Assembly: GCA_900751785.1 (NCBI GenBank)
Contig: CAADSM010000106.1
Span: 1 to 27,239 of the forward strand
From: Lachnospiraceae bacterium
GTDB taxonomy: Bacteria; Bacillota; Clostridia; Lachnospirales; Lachnospiraceae
Direction: 5' to 3'
Length of the DNA stretch: 27,239 bases
This document shows, piece by piece, positions 14,451-22,039 of the stretch. The number at the start of each line of letters is the position of its first letter. Positions within the stretch are counted from its first letter, which is position 1. The translations under genes were made by a program, and so were the position numbers. The notes under the pieces were generated by a model that was not told the origin of the DNA, did not search any database, and worked only from the letters and a program-made list of their open reading frames with translations.

Positions 14451-14519
14451 AGACAGCAGTGTTGTACTGCGGGAAGAGCGGATGCGCGCCGTTCTCCTGT
14501 ACGGATCAGACTGCTGTCT
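14451..14519 (+). promoter_or_regulatory. Structured 5' leader of the AGCS symporter mRNA
   Basis: The predicted transcription start (about 14452) coincides with the base of a long hairpin. The outer stem AGACAGCAGT (14451-14460) pairs perfectly with ACTGCTGTCT (14510-14519). After an internal loop, TGCGGG pairs with CCTGTA, then one bulged A, then AGAGCGG with CCGTTCT around the loop ATGCGCG. The ribosome site GAGAGGA begins about 12 bases after the hairpin. There is no T-run, so it is not a simple attenuator. I do not recognise a known riboswitch class. It could stabilise the mRNA or bind a protein or ligand. Confidence 0.55.
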
Positions 14520-14545
14520 ATCAAAAGAAATGAGAGGATAAACAA

Positions 14546-15940
14546 ATGGCAATCTTTCGAGCTGTCTATAATTTGCTCTGGGGCGATATCATCCACATAC
14601 CGCTGCCCGGAGGCAGCAGCCTTGGGCTCTCGCTCCTGGTGCTGATCCTGGTGCCGGCGGGGATTTATTTTACGATACGGACGAGGTTCCTTCCGTTCCG
14701 GATGTTCCCGGAGATGATCAAAGTAACTCTTGAGAATAATAAGAAGACTGACCGAGAAGGGATCTCTGGTGTGCAGGCGCTGATCGTCTCTACGGCCTGC
14801 CGCGTGGGCATGGGAAACCTGGTCGGTGTGGTCGCAGCCATCTCCGCCGGCGGCGCGGGCGCTGTGTTCTGGATGTGGGTGATCGCGCTGGTCGGCTCAT
14901 CGACCGCGTTCATTGAGGCGACGCTGGCGCAGATCTATAAGGAGAAGGATCCGCTGTACGGCGGCTACCGCGGCGGCCCGGCTTACTATATCCACCATCT
15001 TTTCATTAAGAAGAACAGTCTGCGGAAGCACTCTGTTGTGGCAGTGCTCTTCGCGCTGTCCGGGCTGATCTGCTGGTGCGGCATCAGCCAGGTGATCGGG
15101 AACTCGATCTCCTCCTCTTTTGAAAATGCGTTCCATGTGCCGCCAATCTATTCCACGGTTGTGCTGGTGGTGATCGCGGCGGTCATCGTCCTCAGGAAAA
15201 ATGCGACGGTGAAGGTGCTGGACATCATCGTGCCGATCATGGCAGCGTGCTACTTTTTCATCACGATTTTTATTATCGTAAAGAATGCAGGACAGCTTCC
15301 TGCGGTGTTTGAACGGATCTTTGCGGAGGCGTTCGGTTTCCGCCAGGTCGTAGGAGGAGGTCTCGGAGCCGTGATCATGAACGGAGCGAAGAGAGGACTC
15401 TTCTCTAACGAGGCAGGTTCTGGATCCGCGCCCTGCGCGGCGGCAGCGGCAGACATCAGCCACCCGGCGAAGGAGGGACTGCTCCAGGCGCTGGGCGTGT
15501 TCATCGACACGCTTGTGATCTGCAGCTGCTCTGCCATGATCATGCTGCTGACACCGGAGTCCATGACAAAAGGTCTGGAGGGAATGGATCTTCTTCAGAC
15601 TGCCATGCAGTACCACCTCGGGGAGTTCGGCGTGATCTTTATCGCCGTGATCCTCTTCCTGTTCAGCTTCTCCACATTTCTGGGGATCCTCTTCTATGCA
15701 AGACCGAATGTGGCGTATCTCTTCGGGGACAACTGGACGTCCCAGACGCTGTACAAGGTGCTGGCGCTTGTTATGCTCTTTGTCGGCGGACTTGCCGCAT
15801 ATCAGTTTGTGTGGGATCTCGGAGACCTGGGAGTGGGACTGATGACAGTGTTCAATATGATCGCGCTGATCCCGCTGGCGCCGAAGGCGCTTGCGTCGTT
15901 GAAAGACTATGAGCAGAATGAGATGAAAAAACGGAAATAG
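14546..15940 (+). CDS. AGCS-family sodium:alanine/glycine symporter (AlsT-like)
   Basis: This 464-residue integral membrane carrier has about 11 hydrophobic segments. Family signatures are clear: GVQALIVSTACRVGMGNLVG near residues 72-95, GGAGAVFWMW, YGGYRGGPAYYI and NGAKRGLFSNEAGSGSAP near residue 275. These residues line the sodium and amino-acid sites in characterised relatives such as AgcS and AlsT/DagA, which import alanine, glycine or, in some cases, glutamine with Na+. The exact substrate cannot be read from sequence. GAGAGGA is about seven bases before the ATG. It is a single-gene unit between its own promoter and a terminator. Confidence 0.95.
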   Translation: MAIFRAVYNLLWGDIIHIPLPGGSSLGLSLLVLILVPAGIYFTIRTRFLPFRMFPEMIKVTLENNKKTDREGISGVQALIVSTACRVGMGNLVGVVAAISAGGAGAVFWMWVIALVGSSTAFIEATLAQIYKEKDPLYGGYRGGPAYYIHHLFIKKNSLRKHSVVAVLFALSGLICWCGISQVIGNSISSSFENAFHVPPIYSTVVLVVIAAVIVLRKNATVKVLDIIVPIMAACYFFITIFIIVKNAGQLPAVFERIFAEAFGFRQVVGGGLGAVIMNGAKRGLFSNEAGSGSAPCAAAAADISHPAKEGLLQALGVFIDTLVICSCSAMIMLLTPESMTKGLEGMDLLQTAMQYHLGEFGVIFIAVILFLFSFSTFLGILFYARPNVAYLFGDNWTSQTLYKVLALVMLFVGGLAAYQFVWDLGDLGVGLMTVFNMIALIPLAPKALASLKDYEQNEMKKRK

Positions 15941-15942
15941 AG

Positions 15943-15977
15943 CAGAAAAACGGTCCTGATGCCAGGGCCGTTTTTCT
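15943..15977. terminator. Bidirectional terminator between the symporter and sdpI
   Basis: CAGAAAAACGGTCCTG pairs with CAGGGCCGTTTTTCTG around a short loop, with A-run and T-run inside the arms. It therefore serves both converging transcripts. Confidence 0.85.
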
Positions 15978-15992
15978 GTGGTTTGATTCAAG

Positions 15993-16016
15993 AGGCGGCA
16001 TCATGCTGTGCCGCCT
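15993..16016 (-). other. Perfect 8-base hairpin downstream of sdpI
   Basis: AGGCGGCA and TGCCGCCT flank an 8-base loop, 24 bases beyond the sdpI stop codon. There is no T-run, so it is more likely an mRNA 3'-end stabilising structure ahead of the shared terminator than a terminator itself. Confidence 0.4.
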
Positions 16017-16039
16017 ATAATAGTACCCCTCTGGAGGAG

Positions 16040-16690
16040 TCAGACTCCTTTGCGGAACAGCCAGAAGGAATAGATGCATGGGACTATAGCACATAAGATA
16101 ATGCTCCCGAATATCAAGATGAGAGTGCCTTCTTCCCCCAGCAGGCTTCCGCTGAATCCGCCGAGGATCATGAGGATACCGCCGATGATAAAGAGCTTGC
16201 CGCCCAGCCGGTGAGTGCGGTTCCAGTTCTCCGCGCTGTTCAGCGTCCAGGGGATCTTTATGCCGACAGTGTAGTTCTGCTGAAGCTTCGGCATATAATT
16301 TCCCAGTACGATAAATAGAATCCCTATGAGGACAAAGCAGATCACGCTCACGTCGACGTCTGCGCCCATGGCAGTGAGAAAGACAGTTCCGTTCATGATC
16401 AGCGAGGTGACCGGCACGATCCAGAATACGAGCATGAGAGGCTTTTTGTGGATATTTTTCCGCCGCGGGTCATTTAGGGTGAACAGCACTGTAAACAGAT
16501 GGATTGCCGTGAGGATCAAGGGGAGACCGATTATGGCGAAGGTCTTGCTTGACCATCCGTCTGCCTGACCGTCCGCGCCCCAGTGAGTTGCGATAGTATC
16601 AGGAAGCTGGTTCCAGAGGATCAGCCCGAGGACGATGGGCAGGAGTGTGATCAGAGTTGTAGCAATGATCAGCTTTTTGTATTCTTTCAT
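16040..16690 (-). CDS. SdpI-family membrane immunity/signalling protein
   Basis: The 216-residue membrane protein begins with a DUF1648-type region (QLPDTIATHWGADGQADGWSSK, residues about 28-49, shown here as the diagnostic stretch by position). The SdpI domain follows, with about six hydrophobic segments in all. The LGNYMPKLQQNYTVGIKIPWTL stretch near residues 130-150 is the SdpI hallmark. In Bacillus subtilis, SdpI confers immunity to the SdpC toxin and sequesters the SdpR repressor at the membrane. Here it follows an SdpR-type gene by three bases, so that control loop is plausible. No sdpABC toxin genes are in the window, so it may protect against toxins of neighbours or act in another stress response. 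Confidence 0.9.
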   Translation of the reverse strand: MKEYKKLIIATTLITLLPIVLGLILWNQLPDTIATHWGADGQADGWSSKTFAIIGLPLILTAIHLFTVLFTLNDPRRKNIHKKPLMLVFWIVPVTSLIMNGTVFLTAMGADVDVSVICFVLIGILFIVLGNYMPKLQQNYTVGIKIPWTLNSAENWNRTHRLGGKLFIIGGILMILGGFSGSLLGEEGTLILIFGSIILCAIVPCIYSFWLFRKGV

Positions 16691-16693
16691 AGT

Positions 16694-16960
16694 TTAAACA
16701 TCTCCTTTCAGATCTGACAGCCATACCATGAGCTCTTCCAATACTGTCAGGTTCAGTTCATAAAAGATAAAATTCTTTTCCCGCGTCTCGCGGATCAAAT
16801 CCGCTTTTTTCAAGATCTTCAGATGGTAGGACACGGTAGCCTGGGTCATGTCAAAGTGGCCGGCGATCTCACCGGCGGACAGACGCCCATTTTTCAGCAG
16901 TTCAAGTATTTTCCGTCTTGCAGGATCCGACAGTGCCTTAAAAGTTTCGGCAAACCCCAA
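16694..16960 (-). CDS. ArsR-type repressor (SdpR-like)
   Basis: This 88-residue winged-helix repressor contains FKALSDPARRKILELLKNG (residues 7-25) and the recognition region AGEIAGHFDMTQATVSYHLK, followed by a beta-wing with NFIFYEL. It lacks the Cys metal sites of metal-sensing ArsR proteins and matches the SdpR group. The start is TTG at 16960, the only in-frame candidate that gives the full HTH, with AAGGAAG about seven bases upstream. It is the first gene of the sdpR-sdpI pair and should bind the two ATTTAGA-n6-TCTAAAT operators around its own promoter, giving autorepression relieved by SdpI. Family assignment is strong; the signal is inferred. Confidence 0.92.
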   Translation of the reverse strand: MGFAETFKALSDPARRKILELLKNGRLSAGEIAGHFDMTQATVSYHLKILKKADLIRETREKNFIFYELNLTVLEELMVWLSDLKGDV

Positions 16961-16981
16961 TAGACCACTTCCTTTCAGAAA

Positions 16982-17015
16982 AAAAGGTATTTAGAAATAT
17001 TTCTAAATACCTTTT
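16982..17015. promoter_or_regulatory. Proximal SdpR operator (34-base perfect palindrome)
   Basis: Positions 16982-17015 read identically on both strands. The core is ATTTAGA-AATATT-TCTAAAT (16989-17008). It overlaps the -10 box and transcription start of sdpR, so occupancy would block initiation. Confidence 0.85.
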
Positions 17016-17039
17016 AGCACAGGGGAAATGGAAAGTCAA
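17011..17039 (-). promoter_or_regulatory. Promoter of sdpR-sdpI
   Basis: On the minus strand TTGACT (17034-17039) and TAAAAG (17011-17016) are separated by 17 bases. The promoter lies between the two operators. Confidence 0.65.
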
Positions 17040-17044
17040 TAAGC

Positions 17045-17064
17045 ATTTAGAAAAATATCTAAAT
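17045..17064. promoter_or_regulatory. Distal SdpR operator
   Basis: ATTTAGA-AAAATA-TCTAAAT has the same half-sites and six-base centre as the proximal operator. The two centres are 56 bases apart. It lies just upstream of the -35 box, which suggests cooperative or looping repression. Confidence 0.8.
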
Positions 17065-17110
17065 ACCTGCGCGCATGCGGCCGGCAGTTAAGTGTGAACG
17101 GTGATCTGCC

Positions 17111-18049
17111 CTAGTCTGCCGGGGACTGCGATCTTTTTCTGTATTCTTTCGGCGTGCATCCGAAGCATTCCCGGAACAGCTTGGAAAAATAACTCAGATG
17201 CCCGAATCCGCATGCCGTTGCCGTATCTGTCACGCTGAGTCCGCTCTCGCCTAGCAGGCGCCGGCTGATCTCCAGGCGGTAGCGGTTCAGAAAATCGACC
17301 GGAGACTGGCGCAGATAGTCATGGAAGATCCGACAGCATTTGCTCCGGCTGACGTGTCCTGCCGCAGCGATGTCGTCCAAGGTGATCTTTCCGGAGTAAT
17401 TCTGATAGATATAGGAGACCATAGCCTTCTGCGCGGTGCTGTCCGGGTCCGGGCGGGCGAAATCAGAGTCCGGGGAAGGCTCAGGGGAGAGCAGGCCGCG
17501 CGAGATAAGGCGCCCCATAAGGATGTGCATGACTCCCAGGATCTGCAGCTCATAACCTGTACTCCCGTCCTCTTTGAGGTGTGCGATCTGCTCCAGCAGT
17601 GAACCGGTCTCTTCGGCTGCGCCTGCGCTGTCCGTCTGCGGATCTCCCGCGCCGGACGAAAGGCAGATGAAGCCGATCTGCTCGTTCTCTACGAAAGGGC
17701 GGATATATCGGTCATACAGTGTCGGGCTGGAGGTGAGGAGCTGAGGATGGATCAGGATGCACACGAAGCAGCATTCCCTGCGGTCAGAGGAACAGCCGTA
17801 GTGCATCTGCCGGGAGTTGACGAGCAGGCAGTCGCCTTCTCTCAGCAGGATTGTCTGGCTTCCTATTCTGTAGTACATCTCCCCTTTTCTGATCCGGATA
17901 AATTCAAGGTCGTCATGCCAGTGGCAGAGCGCGCGCATCCCCGGATATTCAGAAAGCGCGGCGGTTTTTATGAACAGAGGTATCCCTGCTGAATCATAGC
18001 GGACGATTTCTGAGGCGCCTCTTAAGATATCATGCTTTGTTTTAGCCAT
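17111..18049 (-). CDS. AraC-family transcriptional regulator with cupin sensor
   Basis: This 312-residue regulator has an N-terminal cupin-like domain (about residues 20-110; HWHDDLEFIRIRKGEMYYRIG and LLREGDCLLVNSRQMHYG are its core, given as two separate stretches). A variable helical linker follows, then a C-terminal pair of HTH motifs (about residues 215-310). The first HTH holds ITLDDIAAAGHVSRSKCCRIF and the second includes VTDTATACGFGHLSYFSKLF with the closing FGCTPKEYRK signature. The ATG at 18049 has GGAGGG about eight bases upstream. It diverges from the MATE pump gene, which is a common arrangement for a regulator and its target. The ligand is unknown; cupin AraC proteins often sense sugars or small aromatics. 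Confidence 0.93.
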   Translation of the reverse strand: MAKTKHDILRGASEIVRYDSAGIPLFIKTAALSEYPGMRALCHWHDDLEFIRIRKGEMYYRIGSQTILLREGDCLLVNSRQMHYGCSSDRRECCFVCILIHPQLLTSSPTLYDRYIRPFVENEQIGFICLSSGAGDPQTDSAGAAEETGSLLEQIAHLKEDGSTGYELQILGVMHILMGRLISRGLLSPEPSPDSDFARPDPDSTAQKAMVSYIYQNYSGKITLDDIAAAGHVSRSKCCRIFHDYLRQSPVDFLNRYRLEISRRLLGESGLSVTDTATACGFGHLSYFSKLFRECFGCTPKEYRKRSQSPAD

Positions 18050-18106
18050 TGTAGTTTCCCTCCATTAGAGATTTGATACGATTTTTATAAAAACTGGAGA
18101 AAATTG

Positions 18107-18137
18107 TGATAGAAACCTCTTTTTTGAAATACTATCA
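18107..18137. promoter_or_regulatory. Dyad between divergent araC-type and MATE genes
   Basis: TGATAG (18107-18112) and CTATCA (18132-18137) are inverted copies 19 bases apart in the 133-base divergent gap. A possible binding site for the AraC-family regulator. I could not identify convincing promoters on either strand here. Confidence 0.3.
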
Positions 18138-18182
18138 TGTCATTATGTGCCAGGCAAGAGAAATATAGAGGAGAATACTGAC

Positions 18183-19541
18183 ATGCAGGAAAAGAAACAA
18201 TTTTATAAAAAACTGGCCGTGCTGGTCCTGCCTATTACAGTGCAGAATCTTATGACAGCCCTGGTCAGCGCTTCGGATGCGCTGATGCTGGGATTCTTGG
18301 ATCAGAGCTCGCTCTCGGCGGTGTCTCTGGCGACACAGGTGCAGTTCGTCCTGAACCTGTTTTATGCCGCGCTCACCATCGGGTCCACTGTCCTTGCGGC
18401 GCAGTACTGGGGGAAGGGGGATTTCCGTTCTGTAGAGAAGATCCTCGCCGCCGCATTGAAGAGCGCCCTGCTTATTTCTGTAGTGTTCTTCTTCGCAGCG
18501 CTTGCGGTGCCGGAGCTTCTCATGAGGATATTCACCTCAGACAGCGGGCTGATCCGTCTGGGAGCGGGCTATCTGAGGGCGGTGAGCTGGTCCTATCTGT
18601 TCATGGGGATATCACAGATCTATCTGTGTATCATGAAAAATACCGGAAGAGCTCTGCGGAGCACCATATACGGTTCCACAGCAGTTGTACTGAATATCGG
18701 ACTGAATGCAGTGCTGATCTTCGGGCTTATCGGATTCCCGCAGATGGGGACAGTGGGGGCTGCTCTTGCGACAACCATCTCGCGTGCGGCTGAGCTGATC
18801 CTTGTCCTCGTTGAAGACCGGGCTGAGGCACGGAGAGGGGAAAGGGCAGTCTGTATCCGTATGAAGTATCTGCGAAAGGATGATCCGGTGCTGAGGAAGG
18901 ATTTCTGGCGCTATACCCTGCCTGTTATGGGAAATCAGATGGTGTGGGGATGCGGCTTTACGATGTTCTCCGTCATTATGGGGCATCTGGGGAACGACGC
19001 TGTGGCGGCAAACTCAATTGCCAATATCATGAAGAATATCATTTCCTGCGTCTGCCTGGGAATAGGCACCGGCAGCGGGATCATTGTGGGAAATGAACTG
19101 GGCAGCGGGAGGCTTGAGCAGGCGAAGCGGTACGGGAGGATGCTGTGCCATACGGCACTTGCGGCGGGAGTGGTGTCAGGACTGGTGATCCTTGCGTCCA
19201 GCCCGCTGATCATGAACCTTGCGTCTGCCCTGACCCTTCAGGCGAGGGAGTATCTGAGGTTCATGCTGTACGTCTGCAGTTACTATATGATCGGAAAATC
19301 ACTGAACTCCACTGTTGTGGCAGGAATCTTCTGCGCGGGCGGGGATACAAAGTTCGGGTTTCTCTGCGATACAGTCGTCATGTGGGTGGTGATCGTGCCG
19401 GTGGGGCTGGCGGCTGCGTTCGTGTGGAAGCTTCCGGTGCTGACGGTCTATTTTCTGCTGAATCTTGACGAGCTGATCAAGCTGCCGGCCGTGTACCGGC
19501 ACTACCGGCAGTACAGATGGGTGAGAGATCTTACGAGATAG
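18183..19541 (+). CDS. MATE-family multidrug/metabolite efflux pump
   Basis: This 452-residue protein has about 12 membrane segments in two homologous halves. The N half carries LVLPITVQNLMTALVSASDALMLG (positions about 14-37, cited by location) and AAQYWGKGD, the second half LPVMGNQMVWGCGFTMF and GNELGSGR. The QYWGKGD/GNELGSG pair is the typical MATE motif after the third and ninth helices. It exports cationic drugs or metabolites using Na+ or H+ gradients; the substrate is not predictable. I chose the ATG at 18183 because GAGGAG precedes it by about nine bases; a GTG at 18147 is possible. The sugar acetyltransferase starts 38 bases later, so the two may share a transcript. Confidence 0.93.
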   Translation: MQEKKQFYKKLAVLVLPITVQNLMTALVSASDALMLGFLDQSSLSAVSLATQVQFVLNLFYAALTIGSTVLAAQYWGKGDFRSVEKILAAALKSALLISVVFFFAALAVPELLMRIFTSDSGLIRLGAGYLRAVSWSYLFMGISQIYLCIMKNTGRALRSTIYGSTAVVLNIGLNAVLIFGLIGFPQMGTVGAALATTISRAAELILVLVEDRAEARRGERAVCIRMKYLRKDDPVLRKDFWRYTLPVMGNQMVWGCGFTMFSVIMGHLGNDAVAANSIANIMKNIISCVCLGIGTGSGIIVGNELGSGRLEQAKRYGRMLCHTALAAGVVSGLVILASSPLIMNLASALTLQAREYLRFMLYVCSYYMIGKSLNSTVVAGIFCAGGDTKFGFLCDTVVMWVVIVPVGLAAAFVWKLPVLTVYFLLNLDELIKLPAVYRHYRQYRWVRDLTR

Positions 19542-19579
19542 GAAGCGCAGCAGGCGGAAAGAAATGGAGGAAATAGAAA

Positions 19580-20206
19580 ATGAACAATATTGAGAGAAGA
19601 GACAGAGAGATGGCCTATATTTCTGATGACGCCGTGATGGAAGAGCAGAAGGTGTGCCGCAGGATCCTGCAGCGGCTGAACACCGTGGACCGTTCAGACT
19701 TTGACGAAATCGGAAAGATCGTGAAGGAGCTGCTTGGAAAATCAGAGGGTGCGTTTATCAACCCGCCGTTCTACTGTGATTACGGCTCCCATATCGAGGC
19801 CGGGAAGAATTTTTTTGCAAATTACAACTGTACGATCATCGACGTGGCGAAGGTGAAGATCGGGGACAATTGCCAGTTTGCGCCGAATGTGTCGATCTAT
19901 ACGGCAGGTCATCCGATCCATCCGGCAGCGAGAAATTCTATGTATGAGTACGGCATCGGCGTGACCATCGGGGACAATGTGTGGATCGGAGGAAATACGG
20001 TGATCATGCCCGGAGTGCACATCGGCAGCAACACGGTGATCGGCGCGGGAAGCGTCGTGACGAAGGATATCCCGGACTGGGTCGTGGCGGCCGGCAATCC
20101 GTGCAGAGTCATCAAGCAGATCACGGAAGAGGATAAGAAGTACTACTATAAGGACAGAGAGTTTGACAGCGAGGCATGGGAGACGGTCTCGAAGGTGGAG
20201 GTATAA
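19580..20206 (+). CDS. Sugar O-acetyltransferase (LacA/Maa family)
   Basis: This 208-residue acetyl-CoA-dependent transferase has a left-handed beta-helix fold. The N-terminal helical domain (residues 1-60) matches the Maltose_acetyltransferase cap. Hexapeptide repeats follow, with the catalytic His in TAGHPIHP (about residue 115) and repeats such as IGDNVWIGGNTVIMPGVHIG. The NPCRVIK end is typical. Relatives acetylate maltose, glucose or galactosides, possibly for detoxification; the precise sugar cannot be told. AATGGAGGAAATAGAAA precedes the ATG. The cytoplasmic trimer is expected from the family. Linkage to the MATE pump 38 bases upstream is consistent with a combined modify-and-export role, but this is speculation. 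Confidence 0.93.
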   Translation: MNNIERRDREMAYISDDAVMEEQKVCRRILQRLNTVDRSDFDEIGKIVKELLGKSEGAFINPPFYCDYGSHIEAGKNFFANYNCTIIDVAKVKIGDNCQFAPNVSIYTAGHPIHPAARNSMYEYGIGVTIGDNVWIGGNTVIMPGVHIGSNTVIGAGSVVTKDIPDWVVAAGNPCRVIKQITEEDKKYYYKDREFDSEAWETVSKVEV

Positions 20207-20219
20207 CGAGTCTGGTCAA

Positions 20220-20244
20220 AAGGCGTTCCGGGGCGGGACGCCTT
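20220..20244 (+). terminator. Weak terminator-like hairpin after the acetyltransferase
   Basis: AAGGCGTTCC pairs with GGGACGCCTT (one G-T) around GGGGC. Only TATTCC follows, so termination would be inefficient without help. Confidence 0.45.
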
Positions 20245-20301
20245 ATTCCGTATGTGAGGAGGACGCAGTGGAGCACCGAAGGAAAGACCGCTAAAATATG
20301 T

Positions 20302-20331
20302 TTTACCACAGCCTTGCATGTATGCTATAAT
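20302..20331 (+). promoter_or_regulatory. Promoter of the HAD/LysR operon
   Basis: A perfect TATAAT (20326-20331) with an extended TGC immediately before it, plus a TTTACC -35 box (20302-20307) 18 bases upstream. The start codon follows at 20373. Confidence 0.7.
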
Positions 20332-20372
20332 CATACTTGTTGAAAAATTTACAGACAGCAGGGTGAAAGAAT

Positions 20373-21095
20373 ATGAGCATCAAGAATATTTTATTTGATC
20401 TGGACGGGACGCTGCTCCCGATGGTCCAGGATGAATTTGTGAAATTTTACATGCCGCTCCTGGCAAAATCCTATATCGCGGCAGGGATCGAGGTGGAGCA
20501 GAGAGCTTTTATAGGATCAGTGTGGAAAGGCTATGAGGCTATGGTGAAAAACGACGGAAGCCGGACGAACAGAGAGGCTTTCTGGAGCTTTATGGAAGAG
20601 AGCCTTCCGACCTCGGTCGAAGAGTCGGAGGCGCTGGCCGTGAAATTCTATGACACGGACTTCAATCAGGCAATACAGGTGACCAGACCGTCGCCCTTTG
20701 CTGACGCGGCGGTCAAGGAAGCAAAGCGGAAGGGGCTCGGCGTGATCCTCGCGACTAACCCGGTCTTCCCGCGGTGTGCGACCATGAACCGCATCCGCTG
20801 GGCGGGGCTCGACGCGGAGAATTTTGCGCTGATCACGACGTATGAGGACTATTCCTACTGCAAGCCGAATGTTGAGTACTTCCGGACGATCCTTGAGGAG
20901 ATGTCCCTGAAGCCGGAGGAATGCCTGATGGTGGGGAATGACGTGGAGGAGGATCTTGTCATCCGCGACCTCGGGGTGAAGACTTACCTGGTGACAGATA
21001 CGATGGAGAACAAGAAGGAGCTTCCGATCCACACAGACTATATGGGAAGCCTGAAGGACCTTGTGGACTTCATCAGGGCTCTCCCGGAGGAGTAG
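20373..21095 (+). CDS. HAD-superfamily hydrolase
   Basis: This 240-residue phosphatase-like protein has all four HAD motifs. Motif I is FDLDGTL with Asp9 nucleophile and Asp11 acid/base, motif II is ILATNP, motif III is the Lys of CKPN and motif IV is GNDVEED. The helical insert after motif I (residues about 17-85) is a C1 cap that sets substrate choice. Related proteins act on phosphosugars or nucleotides, and the substrate here is unknown. It starts at an ATG after GGGTGAAAG. The LysR gene begins 20 bases after its stop codon, so they probably form a transcription unit. Confidence 0.93.
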   Translation: MSIKNILFDLDGTLLPMVQDEFVKFYMPLLAKSYIAAGIEVEQRAFIGSVWKGYEAMVKNDGSRTNREAFWSFMEESLPTSVEESEALAVKFYDTDFNQAIQVTRPSPFADAAVKEAKRKGLGVILATNPVFPRCATMNRIRWAGLDAENFALITTYEDYSYCKPNVEYFRTILEEMSLKPEECLMVGNDVEEDLVIRDLGVKTYLVTDTMENKKELPIHTDYMGSLKDLVDFIRALPEE

Positions 21096-21115
21096 AAAGG
21101 ACAGAGAAAGAGCGT

Positions 21116-21892
21116 ATGGAAATTCGAGTGCTGAGATATTTTCTCGCAGTGGCAAGAGAGGAAAATATATCGAGGGCGGCGGAGGTGCTTCATATCACCC
21201 AGCCTACGCTGAGCCGGCAGATCTCACAGCTTGAGGAAGAGCTTGGAGCACAGCTTTTCGTGAGGGGAAAGCGCCTTATGCTCACGGACGCGGGAGTCAT
21301 GCTCCGGCGCCGTGCAGAGGAGGTCGCGGAGCTGGTTGACAAGATCGAGACGGAGTTCGCCGAGCCGGAGGAGGTGGGCGGAAAGATCTCGATCGGAGAG
21401 GGCGCGATCCGTTCGTCAGCGATCCTGATGAAAGCGATGGTGAGATTCCGCGAGAAGTACCCGAAGGTACAGTATGACATCTACTCGAATACGTCGGACT
21501 ATATCAAGGAGCGCAGCCACCCGCTGGCGGAGAAAGAATATATAGAGCGCGAGGATGTAAAAAGTGTGCCGCTGATCACTGCCAGCAGGCTTTCGGTCCA
21601 GAAGGAGATCGCGAACTGGCTGGGCGGGGATACAGAGCAGCTCAATATCTTTGCAACATGCAATATCATCACAAACGCGCAGATCATGGTGGAACCCGGC
21701 GAGATCTGTTTTATGACCGTCGAGGGAGCCATGGACAGCTTTCAGAGGGAGAATCTCGTATTCCGGCCGCTCCGTCCGGCGCTGGAGCTGTCCTCCGTGC
21801 TCGTGTGGAAGAAGTCCCAGCCGTTTTCCAGAGCGGCGGGCAGGTTCCTGGAAGAGTTCAGAAATATGCTCGACGAGTATACGGGCGCATAA
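21116..21892 (+). CDS. LysR-family transcriptional regulator with shortened effector domain
   Basis: The winged HTH is complete (residues 1-60, including VLHITQPTLSRQISQLEEEL), followed by the linker helix and effector domain. The protein has 258 residues, while relatives of this group usually have about 295-300. The loss is internal: YIKER at residues 129-133 runs directly into SHPLAEKEYI. The stretch normally between them (first effector subdomain strands leading to the usual ...DSPLA) is missing. The reading frame continues and the C-terminal half looks normal. It may be a remodelled or non-responsive regulator, or a real functional variant. It is likely co-transcribed with the HAD hydrolase, whose expression it might control. 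Confidence 0.88.
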   Translation: MEIRVLRYFLAVAREENISRAAEVLHITQPTLSRQISQLEEELGAQLFVRGKRLMLTDAGVMLRRRAEEVAELVDKIETEFAEPEEVGGKISIGEGAIRSSAILMKAMVRFREKYPKVQYDIYSNTSDYIKERSHPLAEKEYIEREDVKSVPLITASRLSVQKEIANWLGGDTEQLNIFATCNIITNAQIMVEPGEICFMTVEGAMDSFQRENLVFRPLRPALELSSVLVWKKSQPFSRAAGRFLEEFRNMLDEYTGA

Positions 21893-21933
21893 AAGATAAG
21901 CATTGGACATAAGAAGTGCAGAAACTTAAAATG

Positions 21934-21979
21934 GAAGTACAGAAGGGAAGCGAGCGTTCCTGACTGTGCTTCTTTTTTT
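21934..21979 (+). terminator. Terminator of the HAD/LysR operon
   Basis: GAAGTACAG and CTGTGCTTC, then inner GGGAA and TTCCT, form a long stem followed by seven T. The left arm is an imperfect copy of GAAGTGCAGAA at 21913-21923. Confidence 0.88.
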
Positions 21980-22039
21980 GCCCGCGGGAATGGGCGGGGC
22001 AGAGCGGAACTGCCGTGTGCGGCAGAGGAGGGAAGAGAG

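Noticed and set aside
14897..15991. A 364-codon open frame on the minus strand opposite the AGCS symporter
   Set aside because: The His/Arg/Asp-rich translation is typical of the complement of a membrane protein gene, and there is no promoter or ribosome site.
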